Assembly: GCA_902558435.1 (NCBI GenBank)
Contig: CACEDU010000003.1
Span: 62,001-126,000, forward strand
Direction: 5' to 3'
DNA from: an uncultured Pelagibacteraceae bacterium
Lineage (GTDB): Bacteria > Pseudomonadota > Alphaproteobacteria > Pelagibacterales > Pelagibacteraceae
DNA length: 64,000 bases
The notes below the pieces were generated by a model, which ran no database searches, had not been told where the DNA came from, and was given only the letters and a program-made list of their open reading frames with translations. Below are positions 8,136 through 15,945 of the stretch, in pieces. Both the position numbers and the translations under genes were made by a program. How positions within the stretch are numbered: position 1 is the stretch's first letter; every line of letters begins with the position of its first letter.

Positions 8136-9148
8136 TTATTTTTTGCGTACTCTTGTGCTGCCTTTAAAGCATCAGCATCAATCATTTTAGCCATAGCAGG
8201 CATAACTTTATCTCTCATTAACTTGTCAAATTTTGCTTTCTCAGCTCCTGAAAGAGTTGTTACTACACCGCCTCTGTCCTGGAATTCTTTAAGAACAGTT
8301 TCACCATGATCCATAATTCTGTCTGTTGAAAGTGTTCCCACCTCTTTACCAACATCCATTATTATTTTTTGTAAATCAGCAGGCAAACTATTAAACCAAG
8401 TAGAATTAGCCATTATGTATGCATCTGCGTAATATTGGTAAGGTTTTTGAGCGTATTTTAAAAATTCCCACCAACTATAAGCTTTTATACTTCCTGGGGG
8501 ACTATTTATTGTATCAATCATACCAGATTGTAAAGCATTATAAACTTCACCAGTTTTTAGTGAAACTCGATTTGCACCAAGAGCATCCCACATTGGTTCC
8601 TCACTTTTAAGCAATCTTCTAGCTTTTAATCCTTTCATCGCATCTATGCCTGTCAATTCTCTTGCACTAGAAATTGACATTACAGGACCAACTGGATTGT
8701 ACATTACTAAAGTCGAATTTGTTTTTTTAGTTAACTCTCCCCATATTTCTTTTCCTTTAGCAGAGTTTTGAAAAAAACCTCTTTGCTGTTCCCAAGAATT
8801 AAATAGACCTGGAAAAGATGCTACATTAAAGTTTTTATTAATTGGTGGAAAACTTACTACACCAACAATTCCACCTAATTCTACTGCACCTGATGTTACA
8901 GCCCCCATGACTTCTCTAATTCCAAAAAGTTGCTTAGATGGATAAACTTCAATTTTTAATTTTCCATTTGCTCTTTTATTAACTTCATCAGCAAATATTT
9001 GAGCGTGCTTCGCGCTATGATGTTTCGGACTCCAGTGTACTGAAAGTCTTCCTACTATTTCTGCATATACTGCTGTTGAAGATGCTAAAATTGAAAAAAT
9101 AAATACTAAACTTATAAATACTTTATTAATAGATTTTAATTTAATCAT
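8132..9148 (-). CDS. dctP: TRAP transporter periplasmic substrate-binding protein
   Basis: A 338-residue DctP-family solute receptor with a clear signal peptide (hydrophobic segment ending in S-S-T-A-V-Y-A-E, cleavage near residue 29). The body shows DctP features: F-A-D-E-V-N-K-R-A-N-G-K-L-K-I near 52-66, Y-P-S-K-Q-L-F-G, and G-L-K-A-R-R at about 176-181, where the family usually places the arginine that holds the ligand carboxylate or sulfonate. A GAGAGG ribosome binding site precedes the ATG. First gene of dctPQM. Nearness to suyAB/xsc makes an organosulfonate ligand possible but unproven. Confidence 0.9.
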   Translation of the reverse strand: MIKLKSINKVFISLVFIFSILASSTAVYAEIVGRLSVHWSPKHHSAKHAQIFADEVNKRANGKLKIEVYPSKQLFGIREVMGAVTSGAVELGGIVGVVSFPPINKNFNVASFPGLFNSWEQQRGFFQNSAKGKEIWGELTKKTNSTLVMYNPVGPVMSISSARELTGIDAMKGLKARRLLKSEEPMWDALGANRVSLKTGEVYNALQSGMIDTINSPPGSIKAYSWWEFLKYAQKPYQYYADAYIMANSTWFNSLPADLQKIIMDVGKEVGTLSTDRIMDHGETVLKEFQDRGGVVTTLSGAEKAKFDKLMRDKVMPAMAKMIDADALKAAQEYAKNN

Positions 9149-9180
9149 TTTACCTCTCTTTTTTATTTTTATAATATTAA

Positions 9181-9204
9181 TCTTATTAATGTAATCAGAT
9201 AAGA
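9181..9204 (-). promoter_or_regulatory. inverted repeat upstream of dctP, possible operator
   Basis: Arms TCTTAT (9181-9186) and ATAAGA (9199-9204) flank 12 bp in the dctP upstream region. The first arm lies within TCTTATTAAT, a 10-mer that also occurs in the promoter of the second TRAP operon at 39186-39195. Possible regulator site, but AT-rich composition makes chance likely. Confidence 0.2.
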
Positions 9205-9265
9205 CAATCTAAAAGAATTCTATTATAAATTGAATATAATATAAAAATGATATAAATTGACATTT

Positions 9266-9724
9266 ATGCAATTAAAAACACTAAAGTTTGTTAGCATATT
9301 TTTCGCTGTTCTATTTTTTTTTAATTATTCTTTAGCAGATAGTAAAATTGATAAAGCAGTTGATCAAACTACAGATTTTCTGAAATCTGTATCAAAAAGA
9401 GGTTTAACAAAAAATCAAACAGCAGAATTCTTAAATAATTATGCGATAACGCTTAAAGACGAAAGAACTGATGGTGAAGTTACATATGTTTTCAGCAGTG
9501 AAAGCTATAAAAGATATAAAGGTAAAGAGGTAATATCTGAAGATGGATGGAGATTTTCTAAACTTGGCGCTTTGAGAGTTTTCAACGGAGATGTGAAATT
9601 AACTTGGAAAATAAAGTTAGGTAAAGAAAATATAATTGTAATTAAGCCAAAATTTCAGCCAATTGGAAAAGAATATGAATTTACTTATCAAATAAAAGAA
9701 CTTTTTTTTGAACAAATCAAATGA
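9266..9724 (+). CDS. secreted protein of unknown function
   Basis: A 152-residue protein with a signal peptide (hydrophobic core V-S-I-F-F-A-V-L-F-F-F, then Y-S-L-A-D, cleavage near residue 24). I place the start at the ATG at 9266 rather than the in-frame TTG at 9257, because the ATG gives a normal signal peptide with a basic N-region. The mature part is mixed and lysine-rich, with W-R-F and W-K-I-K motifs. Its stop overlaps the next start by 4 bp. No family recognised. It begins the AT-rich block that runs to the tRNA-Met gene. Confidence 0.6.
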   Translation: MQLKTLKFVSIFFAVLFFFNYSLADSKIDKAVDQTTDFLKSVSKRGLTKNQTAEFLNNYAITLKDERTDGEVTYVFSSESYKRYKGKEVISEDGWRFSKLGALRVFNGDVKLTWKIKLGKENIIVIKPKFQPIGKEYEFTYQIKELFFEQIK

Positions 9725-9903
9725 ATCCAACTGATATATTATTAAGTATTGCTATTGTTGGAATATATACATTAATTTATGTTTATTTAAAATCGAAGCA
9801 TAAAGAAAATAAAAGAATCGTAATTTTATTTGTTTTCGGATTTATTTATGCAACGATAATAACAGGCATTCTCTACTACTTAATAAAATTTATTGCATCC
9901 TGA
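9721..9903 (+). CDS. small two-helix membrane protein, unknown
   Basis: A 60-residue protein with two hydrophobic helices (about 5-23 and 33-56) joined by a short basic loop (K-S-K-H-K-E-N-K-R). It overlaps the upstream secreted protein by 4 bp and ends just before the ATG of the large membrane protein, so it appears to be one of a co-translated trio. The function cannot be read from sequence. Confidence 0.5.
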   Translation: MNPTDILLSIAIVGIYTLIYVYLKSKHKENKRIVILFVFGFIYATIITGILYYLIKFIAS

Positions 9904-9910
9904 TCATTTA

Positions 9911-11263
9911 ATGGATAAGAAATTTCAAATTAAACACTATTTTCTAAATTTAATAATTTCGTTTTTAATTATTATATCTTTACCTCATTTTATAAACTCG
10001 TTTGTAAATTTTCCTTATCACTTTAATTTATCAGAACTTCTTACGAACTATCAAGGAGGTTTTATTAGAAGGGGAATTTTGGGAGAAATTATTCTCAAAA
10101 CTTATCAAGTTTTTAAAATTGATCCTTTAATTTTTCTATCAACTATTTTTTTAATTTTATACTTAATTCAAATATTTTTTTTATACAAACTACTAGAAAA
10201 ATATAGAAACAACTTAATAGTATTAATTTTAATTCTAGTTGGACCAGTAATAGTACTTTTTTCAATTTATGACATTGGAGCATATATGATAAAAGATAAA
10301 TTTATTAATGCTTTAATTTTACTCCATGCTTTTATAGCTTTTAAGACAGTAAATGACAAAAAATCTTTAAAAAGTTATAATCTATTTTTAATATTTATAA
10401 TAATTCCACTTATTAATTTTAATTTTTTACTTCATGAAAACCAACTTTTTTTTGTTGGTATACATATATTATTAAGCCTATATGTTTATGATAAACTAAC
10501 AAATACTTTTTTTCTAAAATCAAAATATGCTTTATTATATTTTAGTATTTTTGTTTCTTTATTATTTGTCTCACTGGATACTCCTTTATCTTTAATACAA
10601 AAAATAGAAAATATTAAAAGTTCTCTATTAGAGAATTTTCCAACTATTTATGAAAGATTTCCCATGGAAAAAGAATTTTGGTCATATAAAGAACTCGCTG
10701 GAAATCTAAATCTAAAAATTGGCGGTATGATGAAAATATTTATTTATTTTAATCATACAAATGCAATAAATCTTATTGTCGCTTTTATATTGTCTGTTGG
10801 ATTAATATTTATTTTATTTAATTATTTTCTTTACGATAAATTAAAAGAATTTAACAATAGTATTAAGTTTAGTTATTGGTATTTAATGTTACCATGTTTA
10901 ATTGTAATTACTGTGACAACAGATTTTGGACGCGCATTTAATCTAATTTCAACACACCTTTTAGCTTTTTTTTTGATATTCCCGGTAAATTCAGATGCAA
11001 TTTCATTAAAATCATTAACTAAAAAAAATAAATTTTTATTAAATTCAATATTTGTTGTTTTTATTTTTTTTTATTGTTTTTTTTGGACTATGCCACACGC
11101 TGTTGGCTGGCAAAAAATTTCAGGATCAAATACAAAATATCCGGGTGGAATAAATTACAGAAATTCTAATTTAATGACTGAAATTGTAAATTTTTCGAAG
11201 TTCACATATAGATTTATAGATACTCATATTATTGTTTTGCCAAAAGCAGAATTTATGAAATAG
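9911..11263 (+). CDS. large polytopic membrane protein of unknown function
   Basis: A 450-residue protein with about 9-11 hydrophobic segments. I prefer the ATG at 9911 to the TTG at 9893, which overlaps the upstream gene. An early loop has Y-Q-G-G-F-I-R-R-G-I-L-G, a motif I associate with uncharacterised bacterial membrane proteins near surface-polysaccharide genes. It is very rich in Phe, Leu, Ile, Lys and Asn, mirroring the extreme AT content. It lies upstream of two nucleotide-sugar enzymes and a glycosyltransferase. It might be a polysaccharide polymerase or glycosyltransferase-like membrane enzyme, but no catalytic motif is evident. Confidence 0.6.
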   Translation: MDKKFQIKHYFLNLIISFLIIISLPHFINSFVNFPYHFNLSELLTNYQGGFIRRGILGEIILKTYQVFKIDPLIFLSTIFLILYLIQIFFLYKLLEKYRNNLIVLILILVGPVIVLFSIYDIGAYMIKDKFINALILLHAFIAFKTVNDKKSLKSYNLFLIFIIIPLINFNFLLHENQLFFVGIHILLSLYVYDKLTNTFFLKSKYALLYFSIFVSLLFVSLDTPLSLIQKIENIKSSLLENFPTIYERFPMEKEFWSYKELAGNLNLKIGGMMKIFIYFNHTNAINLIVAFILSVGLIFILFNYFLYDKLKEFNNSIKFSYWYLMLPCLIVITVTTDFGRAFNLISTHLLAFFLIFPVNSDAISLKSLTKKNKFLLNSIFVVFIFFYCFFWTMPHAVGWQKISGSNTKYPGGINYRNSNLMTEIVNFSKFTYRFIDTHIIVLPKAEFMK

Positions 11264-11307
11264 AGTTGTGTTTAATAAACAAATAATTTTTTAATTTTTA
11301 ATTTAAT

Positions 11308-12198
11308 ATGAAAGAAAAATATAAAATTTTTATTACAGGTGGAACTGGTTTTTTAGGATCAAATATAATTAATAAATTATTGAATCAAAAAAAATATGAT
11401 GTACATGTATTATGTAGAAATTCTTCCAAATTTGTCAGAATAAATAAGAAAAATTTAAAAAAAATAAAAATTTACAAATTGGAACATGCAAATCTTGAAA
11501 ATATTTTTATAAAAAATAAATTTGATGCAGTTATTCACTGTGCAACTAATTATGGCTTAAGACAACAAGATATCTCAGAAATAATTCAGCCAAATTTAAT
11601 ATTACCAATGAGACTACTTGATTTATGTAAAAATTATAATGTTAAAGCATTTTTAAACACTGACACAATACTTAATAAAAATATTTCTAATTATTCATTA
11701 TCCAAGTATCATTTTACTGAATGGCTTAAATTATTTTCAAAAGAATTTTATTGTACCAATATAAAGATTGAGCATTTTTTTGGACCAAAAGATGATGATA
11801 CTAAATTTGTAATTTATATAATCAAATCTTTTTTAAATAATTCGCCTTCTATACAATTAACTAAGGGAATTCAAAAAAGGGATTTTGTATATATTGATGA
11901 TGTAGTGTCAGCAATTAATAAAATACTTAATTACTCTCTTACAAAAAAAGGGGGATTTGAAACATTTGAAATTGGTTCCGGAAAAAATATTTCTATAAAA
12001 AATATAGTTTTGTTGATTAAAAAATTGTGTAAAAATAAAATAACCAAGACTGAATTTGGAAAATTAAATATGAGAAAAAATGATGCTCTTAGTGTTAGTT
12101 TGAATTTAAATAAAATTTACAAGCTTAATTGGAAACCTAAATATAATCTTAATAGCTCTTTAGAAAAAACTATTAAATATTATAAAAAAAATTTATGA
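11308..12198 (+). CDS. NAD(P)-dependent sugar reductase/epimerase, CDP-abequose-synthase-like
   Basis: Short-chain dehydrogenase/reductase of 296 residues. It has the dinucleotide-binding motif G-G-T-G-F-L-G-S-N at 11-19 and the catalytic Y129-S-L-S-K133. Sequence blocks H-C-A-T-N-Y-G, F-L-N-T-D-T, I-E-H-F-F-G-P-K-D-D and K-R-D-F-V-Y-I-D-D-V-V-S-A resemble RfbJ-type CDP-abequose synthases, which reduce CDP-4-keto-3,6-dideoxyglucose. The reaction here is inferred from resemblance. It overlaps the next gene by 4 bp. The upstream CDP-glucose enzymes (RfbF, RfbG, RfbH types) are not in this window, so a related deoxysugar reductase is an alternative. Confidence 0.7.
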   Translation: MKEKYKIFITGGTGFLGSNIINKLLNQKKYDVHVLCRNSSKFVRINKKNLKKIKIYKLEHANLENIFIKNKFDAVIHCATNYGLRQQDISEIIQPNLILPMRLLDLCKNYNVKAFLNTDTILNKNISNYSLSKYHFTEWLKLFSKEFYCTNIKIEHFFGPKDDDTKFVIYIIKSFLNNSPSIQLTKGIQKRDFVYIDDVVSAINKILNYSLTKKGGFETFEIGSGKNISIKNIVLLIKKLCKNKITKTEFGKLNMRKNDALSVSLNLNKIYKLNWKPKYNLNSSLEKTIKYYKKNL

Positions 12199-13232
12199 AA
12201 TATTTTATAACTGGTGGATGTGGATTTATTGGAACTAATATCGCAATAAGTTTTAATAAAAATCACTATAAAAATCTTCTAATTTTAGACAATTTGTCAA
12301 AACCAACGGCAAAAAAAAATTTGATATTTTTGAAGAAAAAAAAAATCTCATTTAAAAAAATTGACATCGCAAAATCTAAATTAAAAGTAGAGAAATTAAT
12401 AAGAAAATATAAACCTAAAGCTATTTTTCATTTAGCTGGCCAAGTTGCAATGTCTTCTTCAATTCATAATCCTATAAATGACTTTGATGGAAATGTAATC
12501 TCAACTTTAAATATTCTAGAAGCAATAAGAAAATTTTCTAATAAGACTATTTTAATTTATTCATCAACCAACAAAGTTTATGGTGATTTAGAAAATTATA
12601 AATACACTGAAAAAAAAACTAGATATATCATAAAAAATGATTTCAAAGGTTTTACAGAAAAAAATGATTTAGACTTTAAAAGTCCATATGCTTGCTCCAA
12701 AGGAAGCGCTGATCAATATGTTTTAGACTATTCAAGAGTTTATAATCTCAATACTGTTGTTTTTAGACACTCCTCTGTATATGGAGGAAGACAATTTTTT
12801 ACTTATGATCAGGGTTGGGTAGGTTGGTTTTGTGCACAAGCAATAAAAAACAAAATTTTTTTTAAATCAAAGTTTTCAGTAACAGGTAATGGAAAACAAG
12901 TAAGAGATATTGTCCACATTGATGATATTACTAAATTATATAAAGACTCAATTAAAAATTTTAAAAATATAAAGGGAAAAGCTTACAATATAGGTGGTGG
13001 TATAACCAATAGTTTATCAGTTATCGAATTAATAAATTTTTTAGAAAGAAAACTAAAAATTAAATTAAGTTATTATAATATAGAAAATAGACCATATGAT
13101 CAAAAAATTTTTATTTCAGATAATAATAAAATATACAAAGATTTAAAATGGCGACCAGTTATAAATTATAATAAAGGTTTAAATCAAATACTTCACTGGA
13201 TCAAAAAAAGTAAAATTTATAAAGATGTCTAA
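12195..13232 (+). CDS. NAD-dependent nucleotide-sugar epimerase, CDP-tyvelose-2-epimerase-like
   Basis: Extended SDR epimerase of 345 residues with G-G-C-G-F-I-G-T-N at 7-15 and catalytic Y165-A-C-S-K169. Blocks H-L-A-G-Q-V-A-M-S-S-S, S-S-T-N-K-V-Y-G, S-P-Y-A-C-S-K-G-S-A-D-Q-Y and F-x-x-D-Q-G-W-V-G-W-F match the CDP-paratose 2-epimerase (RfbE/Tyv) type, which makes CDP-tyvelose. It starts inside the stop of the abequose-synthase-like gene and overlaps the following glycosyltransferase by 8 bp, so the three are tightly coupled. Likely role: making an unusual deoxyhexose for a surface glycan. Confidence 0.75.
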   Translation: MKYFITGGCGFIGTNIAISFNKNHYKNLLILDNLSKPTAKKNLIFLKKKKISFKKIDIAKSKLKVEKLIRKYKPKAIFHLAGQVAMSSSIHNPINDFDGNVISTLNILEAIRKFSNKTILIYSSTNKVYGDLENYKYTEKKTRYIIKNDFKGFTEKNDLDFKSPYACSKGSADQYVLDYSRVYNLNTVVFRHSSVYGGRQFFTYDQGWVGWFCAQAIKNKIFFKSKFSVTGNGKQVRDIVHIDDITKLYKDSIKNFKNIKGKAYNIGGGITNSLSVIELINFLERKLKIKLSYYNIENRPYDQKIFISDNNKIYKDLKWRPVINYNKGLNQILHWIKKSKIYKDV

Positions 13233-13911
13233 ATTAGATTTATCTATTGTAATACCTACATTGAATGAGAGTGAAAATTTAAAAAGCTTAATTCCTGAAA
13301 TTAAAAATATAGTTTATGATAAATTAAATTTTGAAATAATAATAATCGATGGAGTTGATATTGATGAAGCAACTTTTAAAATAGCAAAAGAAAATAAAGT
13401 CAAATATTTTAATCGATCACCTAATAATGATTATGGTAATGCTGTACGTATAGGCATCCAGAAGTCATCTGGAGTGTCAACATTATTTATGGATGGTGAC
13501 TACTCTCATGAACCAAGATTTATATTGAATCTTTATAAATTGAAAAATAATGATGTGGTAATTGCCTCTAGGTATGTATCTGGTGGTAAGACTGATAATC
13601 TTTTTTTTTCAGAATTTTTAAGCAAAATATTAAATCTTTTTTATAGTATTGTTCTTAATTTAAATCTAAAAGATGTGTCTAATAGTTTTAAACTTTATGA
13701 AACATATAAATTAAAAAAATTGAAACTTGTTTGTAATCATTTTGATATAATTGAGGAAATTATTTTTAAGCTTAAATTAAATTTTAAAAATTTAAAAATT
13801 GTTGAAATTCCATATCATTTCAAACAGAGAAAATATGGAAAAACAAAAAGAAACTTCTTTATTGTTGTTGCATATTTATTTTCTATATTAAGGCTTAGAT
13901 TTTTTAAATAA
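13225..13911 (+). CDS. family 2 glycosyltransferase (dolichol-phosphate-mannose-synthase-like)
   Basis: A 228-residue GT-A glycosyltransferase. Visible features are the N-terminal S-I-V-I-P-T-L-N-E-S-E-N-L (7-19), the metal-binding D90-G-D92 followed by Y-S-H-E-P, and a C-terminal hydrophobic stretch that could touch the membrane. This pattern fits enzymes that transfer a sugar from a nucleotide sugar to a polyprenyl phosphate or lipid carrier. It is last in the coupled set with the two sugar epimerase/reductase genes and sits 68 bp before tRNA-Met. Donor and acceptor unknown. Confidence 0.82.
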   Translation: MSKLDLSIVIPTLNESENLKSLIPEIKNIVYDKLNFEIIIIDGVDIDEATFKIAKENKVKYFNRSPNNDYGNAVRIGIQKSSGVSTLFMDGDYSHEPRFILNLYKLKNNDVVIASRYVSGGKTDNLFFSEFLSKILNLFYSIVLNLNLKDVSNSFKLYETYKLKKLKLVCNHFDIIEEIIFKLKLNFKNLKIVEIPYHFKQRKYGKTKRNFFIVVAYLFSILRLRFFK

Positions 13912-13935
13912 TATATATCTATAAGTAAAAGTTGT

Positions 13936-13963
13936 TTGAACTAAAAATTAAAAGTAGTATAAA
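13936..13963 (+). promoter_or_regulatory. candidate tRNA-Met promoter
   Basis: TTGAAC at 13936-13941 and TATAAA at 13958-13963 are 16 bp apart. Transcription would start near 13970, about 10 nt before the mature tRNA 5' end. Spacing and position suit an independent tRNA transcript. Confidence 0.45.
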
Positions 13964-13979
13964 ACATCAATTATTTTAT

Positions 13980-14056
13980 GGCGGGGTAGCTCAGTTGGTT
14001 AGAGCGCGGGACTCATAAGCCCGAGGTCAGTGGTTCGATCCCACTTCCCGCTACCA
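13980..14056 (+). tRNA. tRNA-Met (anticodon CAT)
   Basis: A 77-nt cloverleaf with encoded CCA. The acceptor stem has seven pairs including G-U wobbles at both ends. The D arm is GCTC/GAGC, the anticodon loop CTCATAA gives anticodon CAT, and the T arm is AGTGG-TTCGATC-CCACT. It looks like elongator tRNA-Met of alphaproteobacteria; a lysidine-modified tRNA-Ile2 with the same CAT anticodon cannot be excluded. The last anticodon-stem pair next to the loop reads A-G instead of a Watson-Crick pair. The downstream minus-strand gene ends 1 nt after the CCA. Confidence 0.93.
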
Positions 14057-14491
14057 TTAATTAAATTTCTTTAAAAAATTAGGATCAATATGTATAACGT
14101 AATTTTCTAATGCATTTGAAACAGCTGCCTCTTCCATTAATGATAGAAAAGCAATTTCTCCAAGTAACTCAAAAGCTTTCAAGAAAGCTTCATCACCTTC
14201 GTATTGTAAAACATTTTTTGTTTCTTTAAAACAAACTGTTCCCAAAATATATTGAACGTAATCAGCAACTGCAATTTCATGTTTTGTAAATTTACTTTTG
14301 GGAATATTAAATTCTTCTTTCAAAGCTGAGTGGTGGGCCATTGCAGAAAATGCCCATCTCACAAGAACTATTTTGTCTCTTTCTGTAGTTTTTTGCATTA
14401 GACAATTTGCAAATTTATCCGAATATTGTCCAGCCAGTAAATTTGTTTGATAAAATGTAATTAAAATTAATATTGTTATTAATTTTTTCAT
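14057..14491 (-). CDS. secreted alpha-helical protein, unknown function
   Basis: A 144-residue protein with a signal peptide (basic start, hydrophobic I-T-I-L-I-L-I-T-F, cleavage near L-L-A-G at 19-21). The mature part is helical, with two cysteines (N-C-L-M and T-V-C-F) that may form a disulfide in the periplasm. Its stop lies right against the tRNA-Met 3' end, and its start is 15 bp after the apt stop, so it may be read with apt. I do not recognise a family. Confidence 0.6.
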   Translation of the reverse strand: MKKLITILILITFYQTNLLAGQYSDKFANCLMQKTTERDKIVLVRWAFSAMAHHSALKEEFNIPKSKFTKHEIAVADYVQYILGTVCFKETKNVLQYEGDEAFLKAFELLGEIAFLSLMEEAAVSNALENYVIHIDPNFLKKFN

Positions 14492-14506
14492 TTAAGATCT
14501 TATTCA

Positions 14507-15034
14507 TTAATGGCCTGGAAAGTCCATCAAATTTTCAACTTTATAACCTTTTTTTAGAAGATTATCACAACCACCTAAATCAAAAAGATTTATTACAAAT
14601 ATGAAAGCTGCAATATTTCCCTTAGAAATTTCAATAAGTTTTGCTGCAGCTTCTGCTGTACCTCCTGTTGCAATTAAGTCATCAATTATAAGCACTGAGT
14701 CATTTTCTGAAATAGAGTCTTTATGAACCTCTATTGTTGCTGTTCCATATTCAAGCTCAAAATCAACTGAGTGAACATCAGCAGGAAGTTTATTTTTTTT
14801 TCTTAGCATTATAAATGGTTTCCTTAATATATAGGAAACTGCTGATGCAAAGACAAAACCACGTGATTCAATTGCAGCTACTTTATCTACCTTAAATTTT
14901 TTAGATCTTTCAACAATTTGATTAATTGTCTCCTCAAAGGCAGTCTCATTCTTTATTAAAGTAGTTATGTCTCTAAATAAGATGCCTTTTTTAGGATAAT
15001 CCTTAATCGAACGAATATAATCTTTTAAATCCAT
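14507..15034 (-). CDS. apt: adenine phosphoribosyltransferase
   Basis: Purine-salvage enzyme converting adenine and PRPP to AMP in the cytoplasm. The 175-residue length is typical. Visible motifs are the N-terminal P-K-K-G-I-L-F-R-D-I-T, A-I-E-S-R-G-F-V-F-A, and the PRPP loop V-L-I-I-D-D-L-I-A-T-G-G-T-A. It is divergent from mtnP, with 38 bp between starts. The pairing makes sense because MtnP releases adenine from methylthioadenosine and Apt recovers it. Confidence 0.93.
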   Translation of the reverse strand: MDLKDYIRSIKDYPKKGILFRDITTLIKNETAFEETINQIVERSKKFKVDKVAAIESRGFVFASAVSYILRKPFIMLRKKNKLPADVHSVDFELEYGTATIEVHKDSISENDSVLIIDDLIATGGTAEAAAKLIEISKGNIAAFIFVINLFDLGGCDNLLKKGYKVENLMDFPGH

Positions 15035-15072
15035 AATAGTTATTTATAAATACATTATAATTAGTTTTTTAA

Positions 15073-15945
15073 ATGGTAAATAATAAATTAGCAATCATTG
15101 GTGGAAGTGGTCTTTATGATGTTGAAGAATTTAAAGACAGAGAATTAATAGATTTAGATACTCCTTGGGGAAAACCATCAGATAATATTTTAAAAACAAC
15201 TTATAACAACAAAGAAGTTATTTTTTTACCAAGGCATGGAAGAGGTCATTTTATTTCACCATCAAACATAAATTTTAGAGCAAACATAGACTCATTAAAA
15301 CAACTGGGTGTAACAGATATTGTCTCTGTCTCTGCAGTTGGCTCACTAAAAGAAGATTTGCCTCCTGGTAAATTTGTTATTATTGATCAATTTATAGATA
15401 GAACTTTTGCACGTAATAAAACTTTTTTTGATGATGAAATAGTTGCTCACGTATCAATGGCACACCCAACATCAAAGGGTTTAATGAATGCATGTGAGGA
15501 TGCAATTAAAAAAGAGGGAATAGATTATCAAAAAGGAGGTACTTACGTAGTAATGGAAGGTCCTCAATTTTCAACTTTGGCTGAATCAAATCTTTACCGA
15601 TCATGGAAAGCTGATGTGATTGGAATGACAAATATGCCTGAAGCAAAATTGGCAAGAGAAGCAGAGATCAGATATGCCTCTGTTTCAATGGTAACGGATT
15701 ATGATTGTTGGCATCCAGATCATGAAAATGTTGATGTTCAACAAGTAATTAAAGTATTATTAAATAATGCTTCTAAAGCAAAAAGTATGATTAAAAATTT
15801 AATTGAAAATTTTGAAAATCATATTGATCCGAATGATCCAACAAATAATTGTTTAGATGTTGCTATAATTACTGCTCCAGAAAAAAGATCACAAAAAACA
15901 AAAGATAAACTTAAAACAGTAGCCGGTAGAGTTTTAAACACGTGA
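15073..15945 (+). CDS. mtnP: S-methyl-5'-thioadenosine phosphorylase
   Basis: Phosphorolyses methylthioadenosine (the by-product of spermidine synthesis) to adenine and 5-methylthioribose-1-phosphate. Family features in the 290 residues: G-G-S-G-L-Y at 10-15, the phosphate-binding P-R-H-G-R-G-H, V-M-E-G-P-Q-F-S-T, and G-M-T-N-M-P-E-A-K-L-A-R-E-A-E. It starts a plus-strand string that runs through the dioxygenase, mtnA, aldolase and SpeD-SpeE. Its TGA overlaps the GTG start of the next gene. Confidence 0.93.
   Translation: MVNNKLAIIGGSGLYDVEEFKDRELIDLDTPWGKPSDNILKTTYNNKEVIFLPRHGRGHFISPSNINFRANIDSLKQLGVTDIVSVSAVGSLKEDLPPGKFVIIDQFIDRTFARNKTFFDDEIVAHVSMAHPTSKGLMNACEDAIKKEGIDYQKGGTYVVMEGPQFSTLAESNLYRSWKADVIGMTNMPEAKLAREAEIRYASVSMVTDYDCWHPDHENVDVQQVIKVLLNNASKAKSMIKNLIENFENHIDPNDPTNNCLDVAIITAPEKRSQKTKDKLKTVAGRVLNT

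Noticed and set aside
9149..14056. Possible repeat of the tRNA-Met 3' end as an island attachment site
   Set aside because: I looked for a copy of the T-arm/acceptor sequence at the far edge of the AT-rich block and found none, and no integrase gene is present.
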